Positions 17,865-26,813 are shown, counted from the first letter of the stretch. The stretch: 64,000 nucleotides of DNA from JAEVLT01 sp050496765 (GCF_050496765.1 NZ_JBNWEO010000018.1:1-64000); one strand, 5' to 3'. Notes: generated by a model from the letters alone, not told the origin. Made by a program: numbers and translations.

Positions 17865-18605
17865 TTAAGCTTCATTCTTATATTTTGTTCGCTTTTTGTT
17901 TAAAAATCGATTCCAAGTGGATTGATTCGCTTCATTTTCTAATTTATCATAAAGAGGCTCAAGTGTTTTGCCAGTTTTCCTTTCAAGAGCCTTTCCAATT
18001 AAATAGTCGGCGATTTTCGGGTTTTTTGATAAAACGGGGCCATGGAGATAGGTTCCAATAAGGTTGTTATAGTGTAAACCTTCCTCACCGCTTTGACCGT
18101 TATTCCCATAGCCGTTAATCACTTTTCCTAAAGTAGGGAGCCCGTGGTAAGTTTTTCCCCCGTGATTTTCAAAGCCGATAATATGACCAAAAGGTTTTGA
18201 ATCCACGAGGAGATTTGACATGAACCTGTCTTCCCCGGATTTTGTATAGAATGGTAGTATCCCCATTCCTTTTAATTTTTCTCCATTTTTCATTTCATAA
18301 TATTCACCTAAAAACTGATAACCGCCACAGATGGTTAACCCGGAGACCCCATCTTCAATCCAAGCCTTGATTTCACTCACAATTGATTCCAGCCTAGCAG
18401 TAGCAATGGATTGTTCTCTATCGCTGCCGCCGCCAATCATAAATAGATCACAGCCATCCCGATCCACATCTGCAGGATCATTGATTTCTTTCACTTCCAG
18501 AGTAATGCCTCTCCACTCACATCTCTTTTTCAGACAAATAATATTTCCTCTGTCTCCATATAAATTTAATGTATGTGGGAAAAAGTGGTACAAGGTTAAC
18601 TTCAC
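17865..18605 (-). CDS. gatD: Lipid II isoglutaminyl synthase, glutaminase subunit GatD
   Basis: This 246-aa class I glutamine amidotransferase (CobB/CobQ-like) supplies ammonia to MurT. The nucleophile is C93 (GLTICGGYQFLG) and the catalytic histidine H188 (YLHGP), nearly identical in position to S. aureus GatD C94/H189. I chose the GTG at 18605 because AGAGG sits nine bases upstream and the protein then begins at the family N-terminus KLTLYHFFP. An ATG three codons earlier is possible. It converges on murT, with a shared terminator between them. Confidence 0.87.
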   Translation of the reverse strand: MKLTLYHFFPHTLNLYGDRGNIICLKKRCEWRGITLEVKEINDPADVDRDGCDLFMIGGGSDREQSIATARLESIVSEIKAWIEDGVSGLTICGGYQFLGEYYEMKNGEKLKGMGILPFYTKSGEDRFMSNLLVDSKPFGHIIGFENHGGKTYHGLPTLGKVINGYGNNGQSGEEGLHYNNLIGTYLHGPVLSKNPKIADYLIGKALERKTGKTLEPLYDKLENEANQSTWNRFLNKKRTKYKNEA

Positions 18606-18848
18606 GATTTCCATCCTCTTTCTTGTTAAATGATGTGAATTAAAACCAGTGGAGAAATTTGTCGTAATATACGCTCTAACATATTTTATCATCATTCTTA
18701 TTCGTCGGTACATTTTAATGGAATAAGTTTTTTCTCATGCCTTTGTCATTTTACTTAATCGTATTTTAATCTGCTTTAAACCTTAAACTTGTGAATAAGA
18801 AGCAAACTCGCTAAAATGTAGAGAGAATGTCAGGAGGCATAAAAAGAA

Positions 18849-19835
18849 ATGCAGATATCACAAGTTGAACAACTGTTTGCTTTATTTAATGAAACCGCAA
18901 TTATTTTACAAGAAGAGTTTTCGTGTACTTATCTGGAAGCACTTGTTGAAACGGGTGAGAACCTCTTTCAGCAAATGGTTCTTCAAGATGAGTTAAGTGA
19001 ATTAACGAGTAAAAGATTAAAAAATCGCTATCAACAAATTGATCTCAATCAATTTTCAAAAGAGGATATTCGGAAAGCCTATCAACTTGTTATATTAAAA
19101 GGCATGAAGGAAGCCGTACAGCCGAATCATCAAATGACTCCAGATACTGTAGGAATGTTAATCAGCTATTTAGTTGCTACCATAATAAACAAACAAGTAT
19201 TCACCGTACTGGATCCGGCAGTTGGTACTGGAAACTTACTAACAACAGTGTTAAATCATCAACCACAGAAAAATATTGAATCATTTGCTGTGGATGTTGA
19301 TGATTTGCTGCTTAAATTAGCCTATATAAATGCCAATTTGCAACAGCATCCGATCCAATTTTTTAATCAGGATAGCCTTGAACCCTTATTTATTGATCCG
19401 GTTGATGTGGTAATCAGTGATTTGCCTGTAGGCTACTATCCGAATGACGTTCGGGCAGCAGCTTACCAATTGGCGGCAAAAGAAGGGCATTCGTATGCGC
19501 ATCATTTGTTCATTGAGCAAAGTGTCCGCCATACAAAGCCCGGCGGATATTTATTTTTTATTATCCCTAACGGATTGTTTGAAAGCGAACAGGCAGGACA
19601 GCTGCACGAGTACATAAAAGAAAATGTCTTTGTTCAAGGTGTGTTGCAGCTACCGTTTAGTATGTTCAAAAATAAACAATCGGCCAAATCCATTTTTATT
19701 TTGCAAAAAAAAGCAGAGGGAATTCAACCGCCAAAAGAAGCGATGCTGGTGAAACTTCCAAGCTTGTCGAATGCAAGGGAAATGGATGCGGTCTTAAGAA
19801 AAATCAATCAATGGGTTAAAGAAAATAAGCGATAA
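18849..19835 (+). CDS. ytxK: Class I SAM-dependent methyltransferase YtxK
   Basis: This 328-aa protein has an N-terminal helical region (1-100) and an N6-adenine-type methyltransferase domain. The SAM motif is LDPAVGTGN. The catalytic motif IV, usually NPPY, reads DLPVGYY. It always sits upstream of ackA in Bacillus and is annotated as a putative DNA methyltransferase. No restriction partner is nearby, so a restriction-modification role is not indicated. The target is unknown. Confidence 0.85.
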   Translation: MQISQVEQLFALFNETAIILQEEFSCTYLEALVETGENLFQQMVLQDELSELTSKRLKNRYQQIDLNQFSKEDIRKAYQLVILKGMKEAVQPNHQMTPDTVGMLISYLVATIINKQVFTVLDPAVGTGNLLTTVLNHQPQKNIESFAVDVDDLLLKLAYINANLQQHPIQFFNQDSLEPLFIDPVDVVISDLPVGYYPNDVRAAAYQLAAKEGHSYAHHLFIEQSVRHTKPGGYLFFIIPNGLFESEQAGQLHEYIKENVFVQGVLQLPFSMFKNKQSAKSIFILQKKAEGIQPPKEAMLVKLPSLSNAREMDAVLRKINQWVKENKR

Positions 19836-19840
19836 CTTAA

Positions 19841-19872
19841 GCCGGTGCAAACGTGCATCGGCGCGTTTTCTT
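19841..19872 (+). terminator. Terminator after ytxK
   Basis: GCCGGTGCA pairs with TGCATCGGC around AACG, followed by GCGTTTTC. Confidence 0.7.
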
Positions 19873-19912
19873 TATTAATTATCATAATTATGTGAATAGA
19901 TGAACATTTTTC

Positions 19913-19968
19913 AGAAAGCGGTTTAATCAAAACTACTCCTTGAAATGTGGTACATACAATGATTAAAT
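19913..19968 (+). promoter_or_regulatory. ackA promoter with cre-like CcpA site
   Basis: TTGAAA (19940-19945), 17 bases, TTAAAT (19963-19968) makes a sigma-A promoter. AGAAAGCGGTTTAA at 19913-19926 matches ten of twelve fixed positions of the cre pattern TGWAANCGNTNWCA. Its centre is about 55 bp before the predicted start, as in the CcpA-activated ackA of B. subtilis. Confidence 0.5.
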
Positions 19969-20072
19969 GAGGAATTGGAAGAAATATTCGTGATTGGTTT
20001 GTACAGAATAAGGTTGTACTAATCAACTTTTGTTTATCATTGATGTTGTTATATAAAAGGAGCGGTAGCAAA

Positions 20073-21266
20073 ATGTCCAAAATTATTGCCATTAATGCCG
20101 GCAGTTCTTCTTTAAAGTTTCAATTATTCGAGATGCCGAATGAAGAAGTGATTACAAAAGGAATTATTGAAAGGATCGGCTTAAACGACTCGATTTTTAC
20201 GATTACCGTAAATGGAGAGAAAATAAAAGAAGTTACTGACATACCAAACCATGCAGTCGCGGTCAAAATGCTGCTTGACAAATTGACAAATCTGGGAATT
20301 ATTCAATCGCTTAATGAAATTGAAGGTATCGGTCATCGCGTTGTCCATGGAGGTGAAGCATTTGGTGATTCTGCCTTGATTACCGATGAAGTTTTAGCAG
20401 AAATTGAATCATTATCCGAATTGGCGCCATTGCACAATCCAGCCAACGTAACGGGAATTAAAGCATTCCAACAGGTGCTGCCAACTGTTCCAGCCGTTGC
20501 AGTTTTTGATACGGCCTTCCACCAAACAATGCCTGAAAGTTCATTCCTATACAGTCTGCCATATGAATACTACGAGAAATACGGCATTCGTAAATATGGT
20601 TTTCACGGGACTTCCCATAAATATGTGTCTGAACGTGCGGCTGAACTTCTTGGCCGTCCAATTGAACAATTGCGCTTGATCTCCTGCCATCTTGGAAATG
20701 GCGCAAGCATTGCCGCCATTGAAGGCGGTAAATCCATTGATACGTCCATGGGCTTCACGCCGCTTGCCGGTGTAACGATGGGAACGCGCTCCGGCAATAT
20801 TGACCCAGCACTCATTCCGTTTATTATGGAAAAAACGGGAAAGACAGCTGAAGAAGTGCTGGATGTATTAAATAAAAAGAGTGGTTTGTTAGGTGTATCC
20901 GGATTTTCAAGCGATTTACGCGATATTGTTGTACAAGCAAACCAGGGAAATGAACGGGCACAGCTGGCATTGGAAGTATTTGCTAACCGCATCCATAAAT
21001 ACATTGGTTCGTATGCATCTCGCATGTGTGGGGTTGACGCGATCATTTTTACAGCCGGAATTGGTGAAAACAGTGATGTGATCCGTGCAAGTGTTCTGAA
21101 AGGATTGGAGTTTATGGGCGTGTATTGGGATCCATCATTGAATAAAGTGAACGGACAAGAAGCGTTTATCAACTATCCACATTCACCTGTGAAAGTTATT
21201 ATTATTCCGACAAACGAGGAAGTCATGATTGCCCGTGATGTCGTCCGCCTTGCACATATACAATAA
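20073..21266 (+). CDS. ackA: Acetate kinase
   Basis: This 397-aa ASKHA-fold kinase interconverts acetyl phosphate plus ADP with acetate plus ATP, the last step of acetate overflow. Visible motifs are NAGSSSLKFQ at the N-terminus, GFHGTSH, GTRSGNIDPAL and FTAGIGENS. The ATG at 20073 follows AAGGAGCGG; an earlier in-frame ATG has no site. Upstream lie a sigma-A promoter and a cre-like sequence in the place where CcpA activates ackA in B. subtilis. A terminator follows. Confidence 0.96.
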   Translation: MSKIIAINAGSSSLKFQLFEMPNEEVITKGIIERIGLNDSIFTITVNGEKIKEVTDIPNHAVAVKMLLDKLTNLGIIQSLNEIEGIGHRVVHGGEAFGDSALITDEVLAEIESLSELAPLHNPANVTGIKAFQQVLPTVPAVAVFDTAFHQTMPESSFLYSLPYEYYEKYGIRKYGFHGTSHKYVSERAAELLGRPIEQLRLISCHLGNGASIAAIEGGKSIDTSMGFTPLAGVTMGTRSGNIDPALIPFIMEKTGKTAEEVLDVLNKKSGLLGVSGFSSDLRDIVVQANQGNERAQLALEVFANRIHKYIGSYASRMCGVDAIIFTAGIGENSDVIRASVLKGLEFMGVYWDPSLNKVNGQEAFINYPHSPVKVIIIPTNEEVMIARDVVRLAHIQ

Positions 21267-21278
21267 TCGATTCATCTT

Positions 21279-21315
21279 AGGCAAAAGTCTTTTTCACGGC
21301 TTTTGCCTTTTTTTA
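21279..21315 (+). terminator. Terminator after ackA
   Basis: AGGCAAAAG (21279-21287) pairs with CTTTTGCCT (21300-21308), then TTTTTT. Confidence 0.85.
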
Positions 21316-21377
21316 TGAATTCTTTTTCGTATGCTATACTGAAGAAAAACAGTTTTTTTGATCGGGAGGGATGAGAG

Positions 21378-22235
21378 ATGGCGCTGACCAAGCTGGAGGA
21401 AAGATTGCTGCGTGAGATCCATGAATGGGAAAATCAGCTGGCTCGTTATGAACCAAACGATTTCCAGCTCACTTTTGAAAAATATTTTGAGCAGTCTTTT
21501 TCTATGCTGCCTGACGAAATTCAACAGCAATTTTTTTCCGCGATTGATAACTGGCTGTTTCACCTGCATGCAATGATTCAAGGATCCCAACTTCAGGCAA
21601 ACGAAAAAGAACGGATTCTCTCAGCAGCCCAAGTCTTTAATCCTTCGATTGAAACGATCAAAGATTTGAAAACATTGGAACTGAATCAATTGCAGTATAT
21701 TGCCCAGCAGCAAATCGCCAGGCATCGTTTTTATTCGTTTGCCCAAGGGGGATTATCCGGTTCGGGCAGCAGCGCATTGCTAGGAATGGATATTCCGGCA
21801 ATGGCCGTCATTAATTTGCGGGCAATTCAGCTGATTGCCATGAGCTTTGGATTTGAACCCAATACCCCTTACGAAATGATGACTTCTCTGAAAATATTTC
21901 ATGCAGCAACCGTTCCGAAACGAATGCAGCATGCTGCTTGGAAAGAAATAATAGCCGATTTCCATGTTGGACCAGAGCCTTATTTTTATGAAGGAAGTGA
22001 AGCGATCATCGAAGCTGCCTGGATGGAACAGCCGCTTCAACAAATGCTGAAAGCAATGGTGATCTATTTGTTTCGCCAAAAGACGGTTCAGGGGATACCG
22101 ATGCTGAGTATCGCAATCGGCGCGGGAATGAATTATCGATTTACCAAAAAAACAACAACCTTTGCCCATCATTATTATTTATTGCGTTTTATGCAAGAGA
22201 AAGAGGAGAGTTTTGATGAGTACTCAAGAACATAA
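21378..22235 (+). CDS. EcsC-family protein
   Basis: This 285-aa protein has an acidic N-terminal part and an EcsC-type core beginning near 130 (GLSGSGSSALLGMDIPAM), with hydrophobic helices that suggest peripheral membrane association. EcsC family members accompany Ecs ABC transporters, but no transporter is present here. The function is unknown. The ATG follows GGGAGGG. Its last 20 bases overlap moaB, so the two genes are co-expressed. Confidence 0.75.
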   Translation: MALTKLEERLLREIHEWENQLARYEPNDFQLTFEKYFEQSFSMLPDEIQQQFFSAIDNWLFHLHAMIQGSQLQANEKERILSAAQVFNPSIETIKDLKTLELNQLQYIAQQQIARHRFYSFAQGGLSGSGSSALLGMDIPAMAVINLRAIQLIAMSFGFEPNTPYEMMTSLKIFHAATVPKRMQHAAWKEIIADFHVGPEPYFYEGSEAIIEAAWMEQPLQQMLKAMVIYLFRQKTVQGIPMLSIAIGAGMNYRFTKKTTTFAHHYYLLRFMQEKEESFDEYSRT

Positions 22236-22728
22236 ACAGCAAGCACCGAAAACCGTTCGCTGCAAAATTATTACCGTTAGTGATACAAGGAATAAAGAAA
22301 CAGATAAAAGCGGTAAGCTGATGATAGAACTTCTCGAGCAAGCGGGTCATCAAGTTGTCGATTATGTGATCGTCAAAGATGAAGAGGCGCCGATTCGGGA
22401 AGAAATTGAAAAAGGCTGCAGCCGGGAAGATGTGGAGGTGGTTTTAACAAATGGCGGGACAGGAATTGCCAAGCGGGATGTAACCATTGAAACAGTCAAA
22501 CAACTGCTTGAAAAAGAAATCGTTGGGTTTGGGGAGCTGTTCCGGATGCTCAGTTATCAAGAAGATATCGGTTCGGCAGCCATTTTATCACGGGCGATTG
22601 CCGGTGTGATCAACAATAGGGCCATTTTTTCAACTCCAGGCTCATCCGGTGCCGTAAAGCTTGCGATGAACAAGCTGATCCTCCCTGAAATGGGTCATGT
22701 TGTCCGTGAGTTGAAAAAGGATTTGTAA
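22216..22728 (+). CDS. moaB: Molybdenum cofactor biosynthesis protein MoaB
   Basis: This 170-aa MogA/MoaB-fold protein takes part in molybdopterin adenylylation. The family motif is TNGGTGIAKRDVT, with ISVSD-like ITVSDTRN near the N-terminus and TPGSSGAVKLAM near the end. The ATG at 22216 lies inside the end of the upstream EcsC-like gene, behind AGAGGAGAG. No other molybdenum cofactor genes are in the window. Confidence 0.9.
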   Translation: MSTQEHKQQAPKTVRCKIITVSDTRNKETDKSGKLMIELLEQAGHQVVDYVIVKDEEAPIREEIEKGCSREDVEVVLTNGGTGIAKRDVTIETVKQLLEKEIVGFGELFRMLSYQEDIGSAAILSRAIAGVINNRAIFSTPGSSGAVKLAMNKLILPEMGHVVRELKKDL

Positions 22729-22750
22729 TCGCCTATCCTTTTTTAAATCG

Positions 22751-22778
22751 AATAGTCCCTCATTGTTGAGGGACTATT
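22751..22778. terminator. Hairpin between convergent moaB and hypothetical gene
   Basis: AATAGTCCCTCA (22751-22762) is mirrored perfectly at 22767-22778 around TTGT. It lacks a strong T-run but sits exactly between convergent genes. Confidence 0.65.
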
Positions 22779-23088
22779 GGTGAACTTTCGGCGAAATGGT
22801 TTGATCGGCTCTATACCAAATCCACAGATCATTGATGATCGAAGCAAGTTCTGAAATTTCACTGTTCAGTTGGCATGATCGTAAGAAACTGCCTTCATTG
22901 GAAAGTTCGGCTTGCTTTTGGTTGATGAACTTTTCCAGATCGGCAATGCGGTCCGGAATGGAACCGCGAATTTTTTCCCATTGAAGCAATACAGCTTGCT
23001 GTGTTTCTAAGGAGTAGTCTTCCCAGTCGGATTTTAAGTTCGGAAGCGAAATTCCAAGTCGTTGATCAAAAGAAAAATGTTCTTCCAT
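22774..23088 (-). CDS. Conserved hypothetical protein, 104 aa
   Basis: This 104-aa acidic, helical protein begins MEEHFSFDQRLGISLPN and contains many Glu, Gln, Leu and Trp residues (WEDYS, LWIWYRAD). I do not recognise the family. It is probably real: GGAGGTTC precedes the ATG, the length is coding-like, and a hairpin closes its 3' end. No membrane segment or metal-binding motif is visible. Confidence 0.7.
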   Translation of the reverse strand: MEEHFSFDQRLGISLPNLKSDWEDYSLETQQAVLLQWEKIRGSIPDRIADLEKFINQKQAELSNEGSFLRSCQLNSEISELASIINDLWIWYRADQTISPKVHQ

Positions 23089-23168
23089 ATTGAACCTCCG
23101 TTTTTTGGCTAATTTATATCCATAAATTCTGAACGCGTAAATTCAACTACGCCTCTGTCTTCGTCCAA

Positions 23169-23193
23169 AGGACTCGCCAGTCGGCGAGTTTTC
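23169..23193 (+). repeat. Orphan terminator-like hairpin
   Basis: ACTCGCC pairs with GGCGAGT around AGTC, then TTTTC. No plus-strand gene reads into it. Similar hairpins follow ald and mutM. Confidence 0.5.
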
Positions 23194-23256
23194 ATTTATT
23201 CTTACTACTTATTCTACTACAGCTTTTTACCGTTTTTCATGAATCTTTTGCCTTTT

Positions 23257-23287
23257 AGAAAAAAAGCACTCGATAAAATCGAGTGCT
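23257..23287 (-). terminator. Terminator of the UspA-family gene
   Basis: AGCACTCGAT and ATCGAGTGCT form a perfect 10-bp stem with an A3 loop; on the minus strand a T-run follows. Confidence 0.85.
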
Positions 23288-23303
23288 GCTTATTTTGTAT
23301 CAC

Positions 23304-23756
23304 CTATTCTTCTTCTTTTTCGGTTCGAACGACGAGGACATCACACGGGGCATACCTGGTAATATGTTCGGAAACACTCCCGATAAAAAATCGTTCGACT
23401 GCATTCAAACCGGTTGCACCGCAAATGATTAAATCAACTTGGTTCTTTTTCGCAATTTCTTTCGGTATTTTTACTTTAGGAGAGCCAAATTCAATGACAT
23501 ACTGCACTTGTGAAAGGCCTGCTGCTTTTGCGAGTTTTTGATAATTTTCAAGCAGTTCGGTCGCAAACTGATCGGCTCTTTCCGCAATGGTTCGATCATA
23601 CGCCTCAACCGTTGCAAATGTTCGTGTATCAATGATGTGGGCTAATAACAGTTTTGCGTTGTTCCGTTTGGCAATTTCAATGGCTTTTTTAAAAGCCCAC
23701 TCCGCTTCCGTCGATCCATCGATGGCTACCAATATATTTTGGTATTTATTCCCCAT
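23304..23756 (-). CDS. Universal stress protein (UspA family)
   Basis: This 150-aa single Usp domain has the fold start NILVAIDGS and the ATP-binding pattern GATGLNAVERFFIGSVSEHI (G-2x-G-9x-GS) near residues 114-133. It is therefore expected to bind ATP and act in stress or stationary-phase survival. GGAGGCGG precedes the ATG at 23756 and a terminator follows the stop. It is monocistronic. Confidence 0.92.
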   Translation of the reverse strand: MGNKYQNILVAIDGSTEAEWAFKKAIEIAKRNNAKLLLAHIIDTRTFATVEAYDRTIAERADQFATELLENYQKLAKAAGLSQVQYVIEFGSPKVKIPKEIAKKNQVDLIICGATGLNAVERFFIGSVSEHITRYAPCDVLVVRTEKEEE

Positions 23757-23862
23757 ATCAACCGCCTCCTTTTCTAAATTATACCATATTAAAATTGAAT
23801 ATGTGTTTCAATTTATCGAACAATAATGGGGTACCCACTATTCAAAAAGGAGCCGTATAGCC

Positions 23863-24015
23863 ATGAAAGAAAATGAATTTAAAAGCCAAAATGTGTTTGA
23901 ATTTGATGAACAGGGAGCCGTTGAAGTGAATCGGCAAATAATGGATTCGTATAACAGCGGATTTATTGATCAAAAAGAGCAGGTCGTCAGCGGTGAATCT
24001 GATCAAATGAGGTGA
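23863..24015 (+). CDS. Small hypothetical protein, 50 aa
   Basis: An ATG at 23863 behind AAAGGAGCC opens a 50-codon frame ending in TGA at 24013-24015. The product is hydrophilic and acidic (ENEFKSQNVFEFDEQG, IMDSYNSGFIDQKEQ). Its composition recalls the small YozQ/DUF4025 proteins of Bacillus, but I am not certain of this. The good ribosome-binding site and codon use favour a real gene. Confidence 0.6.
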   Translation: MKENEFKSQNVFEFDEQGAVEVNRQIMDSYNSGFIDQKEQVVSGESDQMR

Positions 24016-24158
24016 GGTTGACCATTATTCGTTTTAGTTGGCTTGTATCATCGTGTATAGGACGGCCGAAAAAAATGTTGGAGGCATGATATTCACCCAA
24101 GAGTCCGTTTTTTTCCTGCATATCCTTTAAGTGTATAAAGAAATGAGGAGGAAAATGG

Positions 24159-24395
24159 ATGAACACATATGCGCATTTGATGCCTGGAAATGGTTTTCAA
24201 AGGGAACCTGGATATTATAATCCAATGGATTCAAGGATTGGACCATGGGGATTTGGTCGGCCATGGGGATATGGCTTTGGCGGTCCATTCTTCGGCGGCT
24301 TTTTGGGCGGCTTAACGGCTGGAGCTTTACTAGGACCATATGGCGGCTTTGGATATGGATATCCATTCTTTGGCGGCTACCCATTTTTCTATTAA
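24159..24395 (+). CDS. Glycine/aromatic-rich small protein, 78 aa
   Basis: This 78-aa protein is dominated by Gly, Phe, Tyr, Pro and Trp. Repeated GGF/GYG/FFGG units run from residue 29 to the end. Such low-complexity proteins in spore formers are often coat or surface components, but nothing here proves that. GAGGAGG precedes the start, and a strong terminator at 24408-24440 follows. It lies between a small hypothetical gene and ald. Confidence 0.7.
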   Translation: MNTYAHLMPGNGFQREPGYYNPMDSRIGPWGFGRPWGYGFGGPFFGGFLGGLTAGALLGPYGGFGYGYPFFGGYPFFY

Positions 24396-24407
24396 AAGAA
24401 ATGATAC

Positions 24408-24440
24408 AAAAGCTTTGCCCGTTATCGGCAAAGCTTTTTA
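24408..24440 (+). terminator. Terminator after the Gly-rich gene
   Basis: AAAGCTTTGCC pairs with GGCAAAGCTTT around CGTTATC, then TTT. Confidence 0.85.
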
Positions 24441-24538
24441 AGTAAATTCAAATAGAAAAATTAACAGGGACAATTGCAAAGGTGCTATAGTTAGAATAGC
24501 TTTTTGTTTTGGCAGTGAAAAGAGGAGGAGGTATTTTC

Positions 24539-25657
24539 ATGCGAATTGGGGTACCGAAAGAAATCAAAAACAATGAAAATCGGGTGGCTATGACGCCCGC
24601 TGGGGTTGTCAATTTGCTAAAATTCGGCCACGAGGTATGGATTGAAAAGGGTGCCGGTTTAGGGTCTGGGTTTACCGATGCAGACTATATTGCAGCGGGA
24701 GCACAAATGGTGGGTACTGCTAAAGAAGCTTGGTCGATGGACATGGTCATGAAAGTAAAAGAGCCCCTTCCAACTGAATACTCATACTTTCGTGAAGGAC
24801 TGATTTTGTTTACATATTTGCATCTCGCCGCAGAAACTGAACTAACAAAAGCACTAATCGATCGCAAAGTTACCGGGATTGCCTACGAAACCGTACAGCT
24901 TCCAAACAGGTCCCTTCCATTGCTTACGCCGATGAGTGAAGTGGCTGGGCGGATGGCACCGCAAGTAGGGGCTCAGTTTTTGGAAAAAGTAAATGGTGGA
25001 AAAGGCATCCTTTTGTCTGGGGTTCCAGGTGTGCAAAGAGGAAAAGTGACGATTATTGGCGGTGGTGTTGCTGGAACAAACGCGGCAAAGATGGCGATCG
25101 GGCTTGGTGCAAAAGTTACGATCATCGATTTAAACCCAGAGCGTTTGCGCCAATTGGATGATATTTTTGGATCGGACGTAACAACGCTTATTTCCAATCC
25201 TTATACTATTGCTGAAGCGGTCAAAGAATCTGACTTGGTCATTGGTGCTGTATTAATTCCGGGAGCAAAAGCGCCAAAGCTTGTGACAGAGGAAATGATT
25301 CAATCAATGAATCCAGGCAGCGTTGTTGTGGATATCGCAATCGACCAGGGAGGCATCTTTGAAACAACCGATCGGATGACAACCCATGATCATCCAACAT
25401 ATGAAAAGCATGGGGTAGTCCACTATGCAGTTGCGAATATGCCGGGAGCTGTGCCGCGAACGTCTACGATCGCACTGACAAATGTCACAGTTCCGTATGC
25501 ACTTGAAATTGCCAATAAAGGATATCGTCGGGCTTGCCTTGAAAATGAAGCGCTACTGAAAGGAATCAACACCCTTAATGGTTTTGTGGCGTATAAAGCG
25601 GTAGCGGAAGCCCATGGGCTTGGATATGCCAATGCAAGCACCCTTCTAACAAACTAA
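24539..25657 (+). CDS. ald: Alanine dehydrogenase
   Basis: This 372-aa enzyme converts L-alanine to pyruvate and ammonia with NAD, and is needed in Bacillus for alanine use and normal sporulation. The N-terminus MRIGVPKEIKNNENRVAMTP is diagnostic. The NAD-binding motif is IGGGVAGTNAA; YAVANMPGAVPRTS is near the C-terminal third. The ATG at 24539 lies behind AGAGGAGGAGG. A strong hairpin terminator follows directly. Confidence 0.96.
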   Translation: MRIGVPKEIKNNENRVAMTPAGVVNLLKFGHEVWIEKGAGLGSGFTDADYIAAGAQMVGTAKEAWSMDMVMKVKEPLPTEYSYFREGLILFTYLHLAAETELTKALIDRKVTGIAYETVQLPNRSLPLLTPMSEVAGRMAPQVGAQFLEKVNGGKGILLSGVPGVQRGKVTIIGGGVAGTNAAKMAIGLGAKVTIIDLNPERLRQLDDIFGSDVTTLISNPYTIAEAVKESDLVIGAVLIPGAKAPKLVTEEMIQSMNPGSVVVDIAIDQGGIFETTDRMTTHDHPTYEKHGVVHYAVANMPGAVPRTSTIALTNVTVPYALEIANKGYRRACLENEALLKGINTLNGFVAYKAVAEAHGLGYANASTLLTN

Positions 25658-25690
25658 ATGGAAACTCGCAAATTTGCGGGTTTCCATTCG
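25658..25690 (+). terminator. Terminator after ald
   Basis: ATGGAAACTCGCAAA pairs with TTTGCGGGTTTCCAT (one G-T pair). This stem resembles the hairpins at 23169 and 57234. Confidence 0.85.
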
Positions 25691-25715
25691 GCTTCGCAGT
25701 AAATTTCCAGCCAGG

Positions 25716-26813
25716 CTATCTGATAATCTGCAGTTCTTTTGGGTAGTGGGTAAGAACTCTGACTCCATTTTCAGTTATGTACACATCATCTTCAATCCGC
25801 ACCCCTGCGACTTCAGGTACGTATATTCCCGGTTCGATAGTAAAGACCATGCCTTCTTCCAATTTAAGATTATTGGTTTCCGTTATGGAAGGGTACTCAT
25901 GAACACTGATTCCAAGGCCGTGCCCCAATCGATGGGGAAAAAACTCCGCGTATCCTGCTTCGCTGATCATGCGGCGGGCCGTAAGATCGACTTCCGCAGC
26001 CGACTTTCCCGGTTTGCTTGCTTCAATTGCGGCGAGCTGGGCTTTTAAAACGGTATCGTATAGTTCCTTTTGTTTTTCGCCGATTTCCCCAAAGGCCACC
26101 GTTCTTGTAATATCTGAACAATACCGGTCAACTACAACGCCGAGATCGAATAAAACGAAATCCCCTTTTTGAATTTTTGTTAAACCAGGGGTGCCATGCG
26201 GACTTGCGGCATTTGCGCCAGTCAACACCATCGTTGCAAAAGACATCTCGGTTACCCCTTTTTTCTTTAAGGCAAATTCAATGGCAGAAAGGATTTCCAA
26301 CTCGGTTTTTCCTTCTTTTAGTTCATGGACACCGACCTCGACAGCGTAATCGGCAAGGGCGCAGGCTTCCTCAATCGTTTTGAGTTCTTTCGCATCCTTG
26401 ATCATCCGAAGTGTTCGGAGCTTTTCTTCAACTGAAAGGAAGACGGCCTTTGGAAAAAGCGCTGACAGTTGTTCATATCGTTCTACGTTGAGATGCTCTT
26501 TTTCAATCGCTGCTTTTGTGATAGTGTTGCATCTTTTGTTAATCGCTTTCTGGATCAATTCCCACGGGTGGTCAATGTCGCTGTAGCCAATGATCTCATC
26601 GGTCCATCCTGATTTTTTCGCTTCACCCTTTTCCATGGCTGGACAAAGAAGGAATGGTTCATCCTCTTGGAAAACGGCTAATGCCAGCAGCCGTTCGTGT
26701 GGATTACTGTAAAAACCGCTTAAATAAAAAATATTTTCCGATGATGTCAGAAAACATAACTCAATATCGTTCTGTTTCATCCACACTTGCAATTTTTTCA
26801 TACGCTGATTCAT
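25716..26813 (-). CDS. M24-family Xaa-Pro dipeptidase/aminopeptidase
   Basis: This 365-aa metallopeptidase has an N-terminal creatinase-like domain and a C-terminal pita-bread domain. Dimetal ligands are visible in order: two aspartates in LFDLGVVVDRYCSDITRTVAF, histidine in HRLGHGLG, glutamate in TIEPGIYV and glutamate in VRIEDDVYI. It would cleave X-Pro bonds in peptides. AAGGAGGTTT precedes the ATG at 26813. It is transcribed against ald and away from ytkL. The exact paralogue is not assigned. Confidence 0.9.
   Translation of the reverse strand: MNQRMKKLQVWMKQNDIELCFLTSSENIFYLSGFYSNPHERLLALAVFQEDEPFLLCPAMEKGEAKKSGWTDEIIGYSDIDHPWELIQKAINKRCNTITKAAIEKEHLNVERYEQLSALFPKAVFLSVEEKLRTLRMIKDAKELKTIEEACALADYAVEVGVHELKEGKTELEILSAIEFALKKKGVTEMSFATMVLTGANAASPHGTPGLTKIQKGDFVLFDLGVVVDRYCSDITRTVAFGEIGEKQKELYDTVLKAQLAAIEASKPGKSAAEVDLTARRMISEAGYAEFFPHRLGHGLGISVHEYPSITETNNLKLEEGMVFTIEPGIYVPEVAGVRIEDDVYITENGVRVLTHYPKELQIIR

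Noticed and set aside
18605..18713. Longer gatD start (ATG at 18713)
   Set aside because: It adds 36 residues unlike the family and lacks a ribosome-binding site.
20603..21172. 189-codon minus-strand frame
   Set aside because: Antisense shadow of ackA, whose motifs are unmistakable.
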